Shown here in pieces: positions 22,730 through 32,257 of a stretch of 64,000 nt of DNA (position 1 is its first letter; the number at the start of each line of letters is the position of its first letter). A model generated the notes under the pieces. It worked only from the letters and a program-made list of their open reading frames with translations. It ran no database searches and was not told the origin of the DNA. The translations under genes and the position numbers were made by a program. Source of the stretch: Pararge aegeria (Eukaryota > Arthropoda > Insecta > Lepidoptera > Nymphalidae); the NCBI RefSeq assembly GCF_905163445.1, contig NC_053187.1:16043001-16107000 (forward strand), given 5' to 3'.

Positions 22730-22903
22730 CATTTCCAGGGTGTTACTTAGTACAAGGTGCCAACTAAAAATTAGTGCCGAATGCAGCACAATGCTGAGAT
22801 TGCACCTTTTTGTAGGTTGTGCCACACATAACATACGTGGTGTCGGTGTTATTGTAATGTGTGGCGCAATGTAAAAATAAATTATTCTTTCTTTCTTTAC
22901 TTT
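22730..22903 (+). mobile_element. LINE 3'UTR with (TTTC)n tail
   Basis: TTAGTACAAGGTGCCAAC and GTGTGGCGCAATGTAAAAATAAATTATTC end in TTTCTTTCTTT. Length, order and terminal microsatellite suit a LINE 3' end. Confidence 0.45.
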
Positions 22904-23165
22904 CCAGACAGGGACCTAAATGTCATAAATAGAATCGAGCGATCTAGCGGCTGTGATACTTAATTGGTTAAGCAGTCTCACAATGTTCTACTGCTATGCC
23001 AAATCTTCCAGGTCTACTGACGCTGCGTGTTGACCGCTCCAGCTGATTGGAATCCCAACATTCTTTGCCTCTTAAGCTTCAAAACTGGTTGAGCTCAGCC
23101 ATTGAGTTTGGTTGTTCTATAGACCTCCTCTTTTATAATTTAATCATGTAATAAAAATAATTTTT

Positions 23166-23597
23166 GACGGCAGAGTGGTGTGGCATGAATATTTTTCAGT
23201 ATCTGGGTGTTTATATGTATTTTATACGTATTTATATATATATTATTCATTAAAATATTCATCAGTCATTCATTAGTACCCTTTGTTCACGCCGTTCATC
23301 ACACTCGACGCTAGATGGCGTCACACGGACAATAGTGACAAGACATTGATCATAATAAGTGACATTTTACATATGACATTTGACAGTGTTCTTAGTTCAG
23401 TTGCTGAAAATGAGTCAGTGTTTTTCGAGTCGGTTACAATTTTGAAAATTAAGAACAATTCCGAGTGCAAAGACATTATTTATTATTACTATACATTTTT
23501 CACGGGTAACTATAGTGTAGTTTCACCCTTAACACAAGCTACGCTTACTGGGCTAGATGGCGATGTTGGTATTGTCGTAGTAGTTATATTTATTTAG
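23166..23597 (+). mobile_element. SINE S1 interrupted by a 241-bp insertion
   Basis: The S1 body (GGCATGAATATTTTTCAGTATC; CATCAGTCATTCATTAGTACC) stops at 23283 and resumes at about 23525 (TTAACACAAGCTACGCTTAC; GATGGCGATG). Most of the head is deleted (only GACGGCAGAGTGG remains). The insertion is a separate entry. Confidence 0.75.
23284..23524. mobile_element. Unclassified insertion in S1 (candidate mobile element)
   Basis: 241 bp flanked by ACCCTT on both sides (23278-23283 and 23525-23530), consistent with a 6-bp target duplication. It starts TGTTCACGCC and contains CGACGCTAGATGGCGTCACAC. No clear terminal inverted repeat. An open frame crosses it but starts and ends in S1 or flanking sequence. 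Confidence 0.45.
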
Positions 23598-23603
23598 TAG
23601 TAT

Positions 23604-23680
23604 ATTTTAAATTAAGCTTGATTTTCATAATATTTCATGGAATTGCGCAAAGTTTGTTAAGTATTATGCTTCTATCCAAC
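23604..23680. mobile_element. E element end fragment
   Basis: TAAGCTTGATTTTCATAATATTTCATGG and ATGCTTCTATCCAAC match the end of E (compare 37676-37730). Confidence 0.45.
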
Positions 23681-23780
23681 CTTATACTATTGGCCCGACC
23701 CGACTTGAAATGAAACCCACGATCGGGTTTGCAGTTGAACATGCTCACCATTATATCAACAAGGCTGTATTCATAATATA

Positions 23781-24135
23781 ACTAGCGACCCACCCCGGCT
23801 TCGCACGGTTGCTATGTAGAGACCAAAGTGGGGCAGTTGGGAGTGATAAATAATGCAATTCCGTAGTAGGTACATTATATGAATCTATTTCGTTAAGTTT
23901 ATACAACGTTTGCAACGTAAAACACTCAAAAATATATTTGATACCAAATCACATCACAAATGTTTGAATTTCTTTGCTTTTCTTTACACAATAAACCATC
24001 CGCTTGAATCACTCACCTATTGCTCAAAACATTAAAATCCGTTGCGGGAGCAACTTTGCTTCATACTTAATATAAAACAACTTGACTATAACTATAACTT
24101 AACTTTAAAACAACTTTACTTTGTTTAGTAAGTAG
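23781..24135 (-). mobile_element. Helitron-like element, different subfamily
   Basis: The plus strand starts ACTAGCGACCCACCCCGGCTTCG, i.e. a minus-strand end with CTAGT. The interior has CATCCGCTTGAATCACTCACC. The right (5') boundary is not visible and may lie beyond the protein-like remnant at 24156-24395. Confidence 0.5.
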
Positions 24136-24155
24136 GTACTATACCTAATTATTAA

Positions 24156-24395
24156 TTAATAGTATTTAATATTAGTAGTGTTTTGAAAGCCATCCTTCGG
24201 AATTTGGTAATACAGATATTCTTTTGTGTAATACAGCTGCTTAATCACCGCTCTGTCTACATCGCGCAGTTCCAACAGAGGAATGATTGATAGGTCTATT
24301 CCAGCTCTGCATCCTACATTCGGAAAGAGACCATTTCTCATATTTTCGGCAATCTGCCAGCACTTAGGTACGCTATAACTCGGGGCACCTTTTCC
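24156..24395 (-). pseudogene. Protein-like remnant, helicase-like HhH reading (tentative)
   Basis: The minus strand is open from a plausible acceptor (TCTGCCCACGGCTCTGTCAG, exon start 24395) for about 80 codons to a stop. The reading includes WQIAENMRNGLFPNVG and SIIPLLELRDVDRAVIKQLY. The second motif is reminiscent, from memory only, of the helix-hairpin-helix segment in HELQ/POLQ-type helicases (pattern IPL-E-x(10)-KQLY). No usable splice donor precedes the stop, so if it is gene-derived it is probably a dead or captured fragment. It sits beside a Helitron. This could be chance; the similarity is untested. Confidence 0.25.
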
Positions 24396-24497
24396 CTGAC
24401 AGAGCCGTGGGCAGAAAAAGGTTCAAAGGCAGCTTTAATATATCTTCACTTTTTTATATTCATTTATCTATTACATTAATTTATTGTTTGTTATATA

Positions 24498-24737
24498 AGC
24501 GTTGATAGCCCAGTGGGTAGGAGCTCGATTTCACTTTGAAGGGGCCGAGTTCGAATCCCAGCACCACTAACTTTTCTGTTATGTGCGTTTTTTAAGTAAT
24601 TAAAGTATCACTCGCTTCAACGGTGAAGGAAAACATCGTGGGGAAACCTGCATGCCTGAGAGTGCTACATAATGTTCTCAAAGATGTTTGAAGTCCACAA
24701 ATCCGCATTGTGCCAGCGTTGGCATGATGATGACGAT
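24498..24737 (+). mobile_element. SINE S2, near full length
   Basis: Head GCGTTGATAGCCCAGTGGGTAGG, B box GAGTTCGAATCCCAGCACC, AACGGTGAAGGAAAACATCG, CCACAAATCCGCATTG and a short GATGATGAC tail. The segment after CCAGCG is deleted. Confidence 0.85.
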
Positions 24738-24910
24738 TGTTTTATAAAAATGTAGAAAATGCAAAAATTACGACAAAAAAAACCTACCTGCCTAAAAATA
24801 CAAAAGTCTAAAGCGTGAAATCTAAGGTTGCATTTTGATTGCAAGTTTGATTGCAGTCAAGCGATATTATTGTATTAAAAAAATTAATTAAATATCTTTT
24901 AGCTGGAATA

Positions 24911-25180
24911 GACGGCCGATTGGCGCAGCGGGCAGCAACCCTGCTTTCTGAGTCCAAGGCCGTAGGTTCGATTCCCACTACTGGAAAATGTTCGGTGATG
25001 AGCATGAATGTTTTTCAGTGTCTGGCTGTTTATATGTATATTATAAGTATTTATGTATATTATACAAAAAAATATTCATCAGTCATCTTAGTACCCATAA
25101 CACAAGCTACGCTTACTTTGGGGCTAGATGGCAATGTGTGTATTGAAGTAGTATATTTATTTATTTATTTATTTATTTTA
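24911..25180 (+). mobile_element. SINE S1, full length
   Basis: GACGGCCGATTGGCGCAGCGGG head, GGTTCGATTCCCACTACTGG B box, complete body and (TTTA)n tail. One of the best preserved S1 copies. Confidence 0.9.
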
Positions 25181-25241
25181 ACTTTATGGAACTTTTAGTT
25201 TTTATTCTACTAAAGTAGATTGAAATCAAATATATAAGATA

Positions 25242-25535
25242 CTAGCTGTTGCCCGCGACTTCGTCTGCCTTTGATTTTGTTTTTAAAGTATTCAGTATCG
25301 CTAAGCTTTAAATGAGTATAGTAGTATATATATATAACATGTGACTGCCAATTAATTATAGACAAATAATTTGAAATAAAATAAAATTGCGACTAAAATT
25401 AAAGATCTAAGCTATCCTATCTCTTAAGTTGGACCAGACTGCTCACGGTGTACCAATTTAATTTTAAATCGGTTAAGTAGTTTAGGAGTCCATCGCGGAC
25501 AAACATCGTGACAGGAGATTTATATATATTAAGAT
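25242..25535 (-). mobile_element. Helitron-like element
   Basis: The minus-strand 3' end reads CTAGCTGTTGCCCGCGACTTCG on the plus strand. The body shares CTTTGATTTTGTTTTTAAAGTATTCAGTATCGCTAAG with 4541-5001. The far end is decayed (GTGACAGGAGATTTATATATATTAAG). Confidence 0.65.
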
Positions 25536-25916
25536 TTGGTAATAGATTCCTCCCCAAGCTCCAGCTCACTCCGACTGCTATGAATACAATCATTTATATT
25601 AAAAGATAGCAAGCAATTACTCGATCCTAATTTTGCCGCAAAAATTCCTCATCCCGCATTAATTAATATTGACGGTCCTCAGTTTGATTAAGTCCTGGAG
25701 GTGATAAAAAAATCGGTCCAAGGTGTCAACAAAAACCGTCCGTCGACGCCGCAAACGAATTGATTCAACGCAATCAATTTTTTCCCCCTCACCCCTGAAT
25801 GTAGGGTTGCCAACGTTGAAATTCAGGGTGGTTATATCAAAGCATATGGTCGTGTGTGTAATTTTTTGCTTATTTTGATTTAACCGTTTGTATGTCGTGT
25901 CTTTTTTTTTTTTTTT
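25536..25916. other. No gene recognised
   Basis: Unassigned, partly GC-balanced (25690-25760). A poly-T run at 25901-25915 abuts the next SINE. Confidence 0.4.
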
Positions 25917-26148
25917 ACGACTATACACACATCGCCATCTAGCCCCAAAGTAAGCGTAGCTTGTGATATGTGTACTAAGATAGCTGATGAACATTTTTAT
26001 GAATAATATACATAAATACTTACAAATAAACACCCGGACACTGAAAAACATTCATGTTCATCACACAAAAATTTTCCAGTTGTGGGAATCGAACCCACGG
26101 CCTTGACTCAGAATGCAGGGTCGCTGCGCACTGCGCCAATCGGCAGTC
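25917..26148 (-). mobile_element. SINE S1, full length
   Basis: Minus-strand S1 with intact B box (CCAGTTGTGGGAATCGAACC on the plus strand) and head ending CGCCAATCGGCAGTC. The T15 tract beside its tail is the reverse of an A-rich context. Confidence 0.85.
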
Positions 26149-26631
26149 TTTGTTTTAATTAAAAAAATGCTTGAATTTGTGATAGTCATCGTCTATAGAC
26201 GTCGTAAGTACTCTTTTGGCAACTAGGTGGGAGAGGACAAATTGGCGTCAAAAGAGGCTCTCACTGATTGTACTTTAATAAGGCTAATATTATTTCATTC
26301 TCATATGTAGCGCGGATTGATAGCTTAAGAGAGGTCTACCTTTATGCAGCCTTCCTTACCATAGAATTTCTTCCTTTTTTGAATTCTTTTCGGTTTATCC
26401 TGTTCTGCTATGTTCCTCTCTCCCTCTTCTATTTAGGCGATAGTTATTTCCGATTCATATGATACCGACAAGAGACTTCTTAAAACGCTTTTTATGCTAC
26501 CATATCATTTGTATTGTTGTTTGCTTCTAAGCAATTTTCCGTTGTGTAGTAAGCTTATACTTTGTAGGGGGTTTTATTCATTTTTTCTTGTTTACAACCT
26601 AACTCCAAAATCTGAGTTACTTTTTGATTTA
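26149..26631. other. No gene recognised
   Basis: Pyrimidine-rich, with a 64-codon hydrophobic open frame at 26268-26462 that has no domain or splice support. Confidence 0.4.
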
Positions 26632-26875
26632 TAATAAATATACTACGACAGTACACACATCGCCTTCTAGTCCCAAAGTAAGCGTAGCTTGTGTTATACA
26701 TAATATAATATTTTGATGAATAAAATACATAAATACTTATTATATACAGATAAACACCCAGAAACTAAAAAACAATTAACGTTCATCATTCAAACATTTT
26801 CCACTTGTGGGTATCGAACCCACGGCCTTGGACTCAGAAAGCATGGTCGCTGCCCACTGCACCAATCGGCCGTCA
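26632..26875 (-). mobile_element. SINE S1, full length
   Basis: Minus-strand S1: tail at 26632, AGTAAGCGTAGCTTGTGTTA in the body, head ending CACCAATCGGCCGTC. The GTGTTATGGGTACTAAG segment is shortened. Confidence 0.85.
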
Positions 26876-27199
26876 ACTAATGGGTTAGGTTGTACAGATG
26901 TATTTTTTACTTTAGATAATTCTATTTTCTTTGTCGGGTTGCCTGGATTTAGCAATAAAACTTCCATTGTACCCGTGTGCAAAAAATGTTTATTATAATA
27001 CTACTCTATGGATAATAATTTGCCAAAACAATGATAATTAAAAACTATATATATATTTAACTTTCCTGTGAAATATATGGCTTCATTGTTTTTAATTTCA
27101 TTGGTTAGGTGTACAATAAAGTGTGTTTTCATTTATACAGCTAACCAAGTTTAGGAGATTTTTTCAAATTGCCTTCCATTACGCACCGAGTCTTTTCTA
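26876..27199. other. Mostly unassigned
   Basis: GGTGTACAATAAAGTGTGTTTTCATT near 27108 is a LINE-like tail. Nothing else recognised. Confidence 0.4.
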
Positions 27200-27444
27200 A
27201 GAATGAGTAGGATTTAGGCTGCATTTCACCACGATGGCTAAGTGTGGATTAGTAGACCACACGGGCCTTTGAGAACATAATTGAGAGCTCCCAGGCATGC
27301 AGGTTTCCATTATTCCTACATTGTTTAAGCAATTGATATTTAATGACTCGAGACGCACGTACCCATAAAAGTTAGATTTCCCGGGGGGTCGAACGCGGTT
27401 CTCTTAAAAGGGAGACGAAGTCTTAACCACTACGCTATCGCCGC
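27200..27444 (-). mobile_element. SINE S2, degraded
   Basis: Reversed S2 with CACCACGATGGCTAAGTGTGG, CCAGGCATGCAGGTTTCC and a head ending CACTACGCTATCGCCGCC. Many substitutions, so an old copy. Confidence 0.7.
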
Positions 27445-27788
27445 CAGGTTGTTAAGTCTAGTCAAATGTATACCCCAAAAAATTAAAACTTAACGGACAA
27501 TGCGAAAAACTGGACTTGTTGGCAATCTCGCTTAATCCTGTGATCTGCTCATTCACTTCGCCGTGATTAAACCGGTCAATCATTCGGTCTCACTGTTCAG
27601 TTAACTAGAAATTGGTAATCCGATGGTTAAAGGTGATAAAAGTTGCGTTTTGTTTAACAAAATATTACTTATAATGCTAATTTCATCTGCGTGGTCTACT
27701 TCTAACAGCTCTGACATTTGGAAGGCTAGGTGATGGCTGAATTGTGACAAAAATTTTATAGGTATTCCGACGTTCATCCTTATCTTGT
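27445..27788. other. No gene recognised
   Basis: Unassigned. Confidence 0.4.
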
Positions 27789-27897
27789 CGACCCATTACC
27801 GGCCCACACCCCACAACTCCCCGGGTCACCTCCTTCAATGAAAAGGTGCTAAGGCCGTAGTCCACCACGCTGGCCCAGTGCGGATTGGTGGATTCCA
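27789..27897 (-). mobile_element. SINE S2 3' part
   Basis: ACCCATTACCGGCCCACACC and CCGTAGTCCACCACGCTGGCCCAGTGCGGATTGG. The open frame at 27683-27898 overlaps this element. Confidence 0.75.
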
Positions 27898-28073
27898 ACT
27901 TTACTTAACGTTTATTAATAAGCACCCGAAGTTTTATTCAATGAATATTAGTTAATCCATATATAATGTGTCGTGTTCCTGCATTATGTGAACAATGGTC
28001 AGAAATAATGCGACAGGACCAAACTATTGGTCTATGGAGCTGTAACGAAGCCCGTATGACGCCAAAGTTACAC

Positions 28074-28186
28074 TAAGGCTACGATAATACTACGCTATTG
28101 CTACGATAATGCTATGCTAATGCTACGATAATGCTATGCTAATGCTACGATAATGCTATGCTAATGCTACGCTAAGGCTACGCTTA
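28074..28186 (+). repeat. Minisatellite, 11-bp/22-bp units
   Basis: About ten 11-bp units alternating between GCTACGATAAT and GCTATGCTAAT, giving a 22-bp higher-order unit. The edges are diverged (CTAAGGCTACG). Confidence 0.9.
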
Positions 28187-28340
28187 TGTGCATAGTGCAG
28201 CAGTGCTTATCAAACGTGACATATTATTTATTATTATTATATTACTATCCTCAGCATATTAATACCTCTCTCCTTTAGAGGACTTTAGAGCGTAAGCCCA
28301 CCACGCTGCTTCACTATTTATATATAAATTATTTTCACAT

Positions 28341-28429
28341 GTTAGTATATTCATATAAAAATGATCACCAGCTACGTTAACTTTTGGGGCTAGATGTGTG
28401 TTTTGTCATAGTATATTTATTTATTTATA
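28341..28429 (+). mobile_element. SINE S1 3' fragment
   Basis: TATTCATATAAAAATGATCACC, TTGGGGCTAGATG and TTTTGTCATAGTATATTTATTTATT keep the S1 tail order. Head absent. Confidence 0.6.
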
Positions 28430-28440
28430 ATAACCAGGAA

Positions 28441-28512
28441 CGATGGCATTTCGTGCACTGAAAGGCACGAGGGTATTGAACCATGACCACCAACTTATGA
28501 GACCACAGCACC
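28441..28512 (-). mobile_element. tRNA-like SINE head (other family)
   Basis: On the minus strand, GGTCATGGTTCAATACCCTCG forms a B-box-like motif about 35 nt after a plausible A box. No cognate body follows. More likely a decayed SINE head than a tRNA gene. Confidence 0.35.
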
Positions 28513-28620
28513 CACAGTTTTTTTAAACCAATGTTAGTTATTTCCTGACAACGCCATTTTCGTAACTCCAGGGTGTGAATATCTAAAAATAAAAATCTTA
28601 TAACTCACAATTTTCAGCCC

Positions 28621-28690
28621 AACTCGGGAATATCGATCCAAAGATCACGCGATCTCTAGTCCAGTCTCTGAACCAACGGGGCAATCGAGG
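28621..28690 (-). mobile_element. tRNA-like SINE head (other family)
   Basis: The minus strand reads GATTGCCCCGTTGGTTCAGAG (A-box-like) and, after tRNA spacing, TTTGGATCGATATTCCCGAG (B-box-like), about 70 nt in all. Differs from S1-S3. Confidence 0.4.
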
Positions 28691-29083
28691 TTTTATTAGC
28701 AAGCCTTTAGGTTATATTGTTGTGTTGAGATTAATAGGCCACTGCCGATACCTTTGTCGACGCCTTTTGTTTTCCGATAATACATTTACACGTTTGACCT
28801 TTTTCTAAGGGTGTGTTCAGACGGTCGGCATTGTAAGATTTTTACTTAGCTACGAATCCATCGGTTCTAATATGAAAGTTACAATCACTTTCACTGAGTT
28901 CTTTCTTTTAATCGAATTCAGTGATTAAAAGAGAGAGCTAAGTTTGGAGTTTATTTACGGGATAAAAAAAGAACTGGGGTTTTTTTAATATTTTATAGAG
29001 CATATAAGAAATTCGGATTCTATATAGACGCAGGTCCAAATTTAGTTCTCTTTTACATCTTGACTTTAATCAAAAGAGAGAGC
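28691..29083. other. Unassigned, with an imperfect hairpin
   Basis: 28895-28945 holds an imperfect inverted repeat (ACTGAGTTCTTTCTTTTAATC against GATTAAAAGAGAGAGCTAAGT, about 18 of 21 paired). The AAAAGAGAGAGCTAAGT motif recurs at 29073-29089. Confidence 0.5.
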
Positions 29084-29094
29084 TAAGTGAAAGT

Positions 29095-29551
29095 CTTGCC
29101 TGAAGACCAAAGTGTTTGAACAGTGTGTGTTGCCAGTGATGAACTATGGTTCCGAAACATGGTCGCTAACTATGGGCCTCATAAGAAGGCTCAGAGTCAC
29201 TCAGCGGGCAATAGAGAGAGCTATGCTTGGCTTATCTCTACGTGATCAAATCAGAAATGAGGAGATCCGTAGAAGAACCAGAGTTACCGACATAGCTTAA
29301 CGAGTCGTGAAGCTGTAGTGGCAATTGGCGGGGCACATAGCTCGGAAAAAGGCTCCAGAGGTGCTAGAATGGCAGCCCCGCACTGGTAAGAACAGCGTTG
29401 GTCGACCCCCAAAGCCCCAGCGGTCAGACAGACAGACAACATTCAGTGCGTCGCAGGTAGCCGCTGGACCCAAGCGGCACAAAACCGTGAAATTTGGAAC
29501 TCCCTACAGAAGACGTATGTCCAGCAGTGGACGTCTATCGTTTGATATGAT
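29095..29551 (+). pseudogene. RTE-like LINE ORF2 C-terminus, 5'-truncated insertion
   Basis: Codons from 29112 read VLPVMNYGSETWSLTMGLI and RAMLGLSLRDQIRNEEIRR, the familiar C-terminal part of RTE-type endonuclease-reverse transcriptases. The same frame continues after two stops (at 29298 and soon after) with AGHIARKKAPEVLEWQPRTG and SVGRPP, then loses frame. The end TATGTCCAGCAGTGGACGTC matches 44450-44665. The direct repeat TAAGTGAAAGT flanks it at 29084-29094 and 29552-29562, an 11-bp target duplication that fixes the ends. Dead copy. Confidence 0.85.
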
Positions 29552-29746
29552 TAAGTGAAAGTGATTCTAACTTACGTATTAAATTGATAAATTAGATGTT
29601 TCCTCCAAGAGTGAGTAAACACACTATAGGAATAATTTTAAACTGAGAATTTCGTGGTTGATCGTCGTTACCCGTCGTGACGTCGTTTTCCATGCAACTG
29701 GGTCGAAATATCGGCAAATCCAAAATATGATCGTGGTATGTGCCCG

Positions 29747-29890
29747 CTGAGTTTCTTGCCGGCTTCTTCTCGGTAGAATCTGCCTTCCGAACCGGTGGTA
29801 GAATCACTACAAACAGACAGACTTGACGTTTCAAAAGTGCTTATATAAGGCCTACTTGAAATAAATGAATTTTGAATTTTTTTGAATTTT
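29747..29890 (+). mobile_element. LINE-A 3'UTR
   Basis: GCTGAGTTTCTTGCCGGCTTCT to ACTTGAAATAAATGAATTTTG plus tail. Minus-strand open frames here (29592-29961) are shadows. Confidence 0.85.
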
Positions 29891-30443
29891 GAACTATATT
29901 TATTAAAATAATAATTATACAAATTGCAAATTGCAAGGCCATTGCGAATCAAAAATGGCAATGGGTAAAGCTTGGAGGCGTTAGGTCCTCAAGTGTTGGA
30001 AGTAGCAGCGTACGACATCAAGTAAATCGCTAACTCCTTGCGCCGTTTAATAAGTGAAGAGTGGAGTGTAGAAGTTGAGTGTTAGGACTCGCACCTAGGA
30101 CTTCATGATCCGTAGTCGCACATTTCGCAGTAGAGTTCTTAAAATGCTCTTATCAGAATTGCTTCCCCCCGGTGTTTTTGTACTCGTACAATGATTAGAA
30201 ATTCATTAGTTCCTTTGTTTCTTTTCTTTTCTTTTTAAGTCTATTGTTTTCGAAACTTTAAGAAGCTTATCGAAACGTTTTTCGTAATACAATGGCGGGT
30301 TCTAATTCTACTAACGTTCAAACGTTTTCATTTAATTGCTTCATGCTTTTGTTTAAATTTGTGAAAAAAGATTTTTTTATTTTATTAATCAGTAATCCGT
30401 AGGTATATATCGAATTTTATTATATTATATATTAATTTATTTA
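29891..30443. other. No gene recognised
   Basis: GGTGCGAGTCCTAACACTC on the minus strand near 30090 is weakly B-box-like. Nothing else. Confidence 0.35.
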
Positions 30444-30530
30444 GTAACACAAATATCCGTAATCCGTAAATGCGTTACGGATTACGGATATTTGTGTTAC
30501 GGATATACATAAATTGTATATCCGTAACAC
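30444..30530. repeat. Two overlapping palindromes
   Basis: Arms 30444-30469 and 30475-30500 are perfect 26-bp complements (loop ATGCG). A second pair, 30494-30507 and 30517-30530 (GTGTTACGGATATA), shares the middle arm. So the ATCCGTAAC motif occurs three times in alternating orientation. Confidence 0.9.
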
Positions 30531-30803
30531 TGTTATGCGGCTGACGAGTTTTGAACCGACTTAAAAAAAAGGAAATTACTGAGTACTTTCCTTGCTTCTG
30601 CATTCTGTATTGTATCTTTACAAAGTATATCTATACTTAGTAATTATTTTTTATACTTGGAACTTAAGTACTCGGTACTTGGTTTTATATGAAATATTTA
30701 TTTCTTGCTTTTTAGTTGTTCGAAAAAGTAGTTCTTATATTGTTAATTTTTTTGTAGTTCATTTGAACACGCTCATCAATATTTTTTTTAACTTTAGTTT
30801 CAT
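30531..30803. other. No gene recognised
   Basis: AT-rich. The 95-codon frame at 30592-30879 is compositional and runs into LINE sequence. Confidence 0.4.
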
Positions 30804-30992
30804 ATTCAAATTCAAAAATGTTTTATTCATGTACCTTATCACAGGCACTTATGAAGCGTTCATACATTCAACATGTTAACACTAATGTTAGGTGACGGTG
30901 ATAACTGCATTCGTTAACTTAAAACTAAAGCTAGGAGGGTTCCAAACGCGCCCTGGTCTAAGAAGAGCCCACAACAAACTTAGCCAGGTTTA
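30804..30992 (-). mobile_element. LINE-B-type 3'UTR
   Basis: Reversed tail (CAAATTCAAAAATG), TATCACAGGCACTTATGAAGC, CTAGGAGGGTTCCAAACGCG and CCCTGGTCTAAGAAGAGCCC. A variant of LINE-B, shared with 52253-52430. Confidence 0.8.
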
Positions 30993-31004
30993 TTAATTTT
31001 CGTT

Positions 31005-31200
31005 ATAATCATAATATCAAACCATTACCGGTCCACTACAGGGCGCGGGTCTTCTCTCACAATGAGAAGGGTTTAAGCCAGAGTTCGCCACGCTGGCCAA
31101 GTGCAAATTAAGAGTGATAATTTGATTGCTTAAAACGCAAAAAACTTTGAAAAGTTAGAGGTGGGATTCGAACTGAAAGTGAAACCGAAACCCTTTTCAA
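31005..31200 (-). mobile_element. SINE S2 with head inside a foldback
   Basis: ACCATTACCGGTCCACTACAG, AATGAGAAGGGTTTAAGCC and TTAGAGGTGGGATTCGAACTG (B box reversed). The head half lies in the left arm of the large inverted repeat 31140-31376 and is mirrored in its right arm. Confidence 0.75.
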
Positions 31201-31376
31201 ATATAAATAATAAAATATAATAATAATAAAAAAATATTATTCTTCTATATATATATATAAGAGAATAATAGAAGAATAATATTTTTTTATTATTATTATA
31301 TTTTATTATTTATATTTGATAAGGGTTTCGGTTTCACTTTCAGTTCGAATCCCACCTCTAACTTTTCAAAGTTTTT
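31140..31376. repeat. Large inverted repeat (109-bp arms, 19-bp loop)
   Basis: Left arm 31140-31248 and right arm 31268-31376 are reverse complements with about one mismatch (CTTTTC against the complement of GATAAG). The arms contain half of an S2 SINE plus an AT-rich segment, so this is not a terminal-repeat transposon but a local inverted duplication. Confidence 0.9.
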
Positions 31377-31499
31377 AAAAAAAATATTATTCTTCAATAT
31401 ATTATTAACTGATGTAGCATTATACCTCAGGCATAAACAAGCAAAATAGAAGGAAAATATTTCAACATCCTTGTACATTTATTGTTTATTCCACCATGT

Positions 31500-31700
31500 T
31501 TTTATGAACATGTTAGTGAAAATGAAAACAGAGCCCAACAAGACCCCTCACAACCTACTTCATTAAAAGACAAAGGGTTTTCGTTACAGAGTAAATTGCG
31601 CTTAGCCCGGTTCCTACTATGGTGCATTTACACGAGCCGCTGCAATATAGACATGTTATTACACTGGTAATTATTTAAATGCGCTTATTTATTTATTTCT
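31500..31700 (+). repeat. Dispersed direct triplicate, copy 1
   Basis: Shares CATTAAAAGACAAAGGG, CGTTACAG, GCTTAGCCCGGTTCCTA and GCATTTACACGAGCCGCTGC with copies 2 and 3. No known family. The 62-codon frame here has no support. Confidence 0.7.
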
Positions 31701-31904
31701 TTATTAATTTTATCTTATTGTCTACATATTAACATGATAAATAAAATAATTAAAAAATATTTTATGATTCAAACATGCCTACACCAAATCTCCTTTCAAG
31801 TCCAATTATTCGCGAATCTTACACTTCGTCGATTTCAATTCATTTTCACATTAAATAGGTATTTAGTTAATTGATAAATTCAATATTTTTCCATATTAAC
31901 GTCA

Positions 31905-32105
31905 TCATATTTTTACATAAAGACATGTGAGCCAAAATTGAAACAGATCTTTTAATCGACAACCCAAACATGTATTTCATTAAAACACAAAGGGGTGTCG
32001 TTTAAGGGTAAATTACAATTACGCATAGTCCGGTTCCTATTAAGGCACATTTACACGAATCGCTGCAATCTTAGTCGTATTAATTTCACTGGTTTTTATT
32101 GTATC
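31905..32105 (+). repeat. Dispersed direct triplicate, copy 2
   Basis: CATTAAAACACAAAGGGGTGTC, AAATTACAATTACGC, GTCCGGTTCCTATTAAGGC and TTTACACGAATCGCTGCAAT. The offset from copy 1 is about 417 bp. Confidence 0.7.
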
Positions 32106-32257
32106 GTACGTGTAATATATCTTCTTCCGAATTTTATGCTTTTATTATATTAATATCTAATAAATTTACAAACAGATGAAAAAGGAATTAAGTAAAATAA
32201 GAATTTTGTATATTAAACGCACCTAATAAAGTATTTTCCTTACTTATTTCATCATAT

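Noticed and set aside
24851..25198. 115-codon frame overlapping SINE S1
   Set aside because: It is S1 sequence; the same peptide pattern appears wherever S1 occurs.
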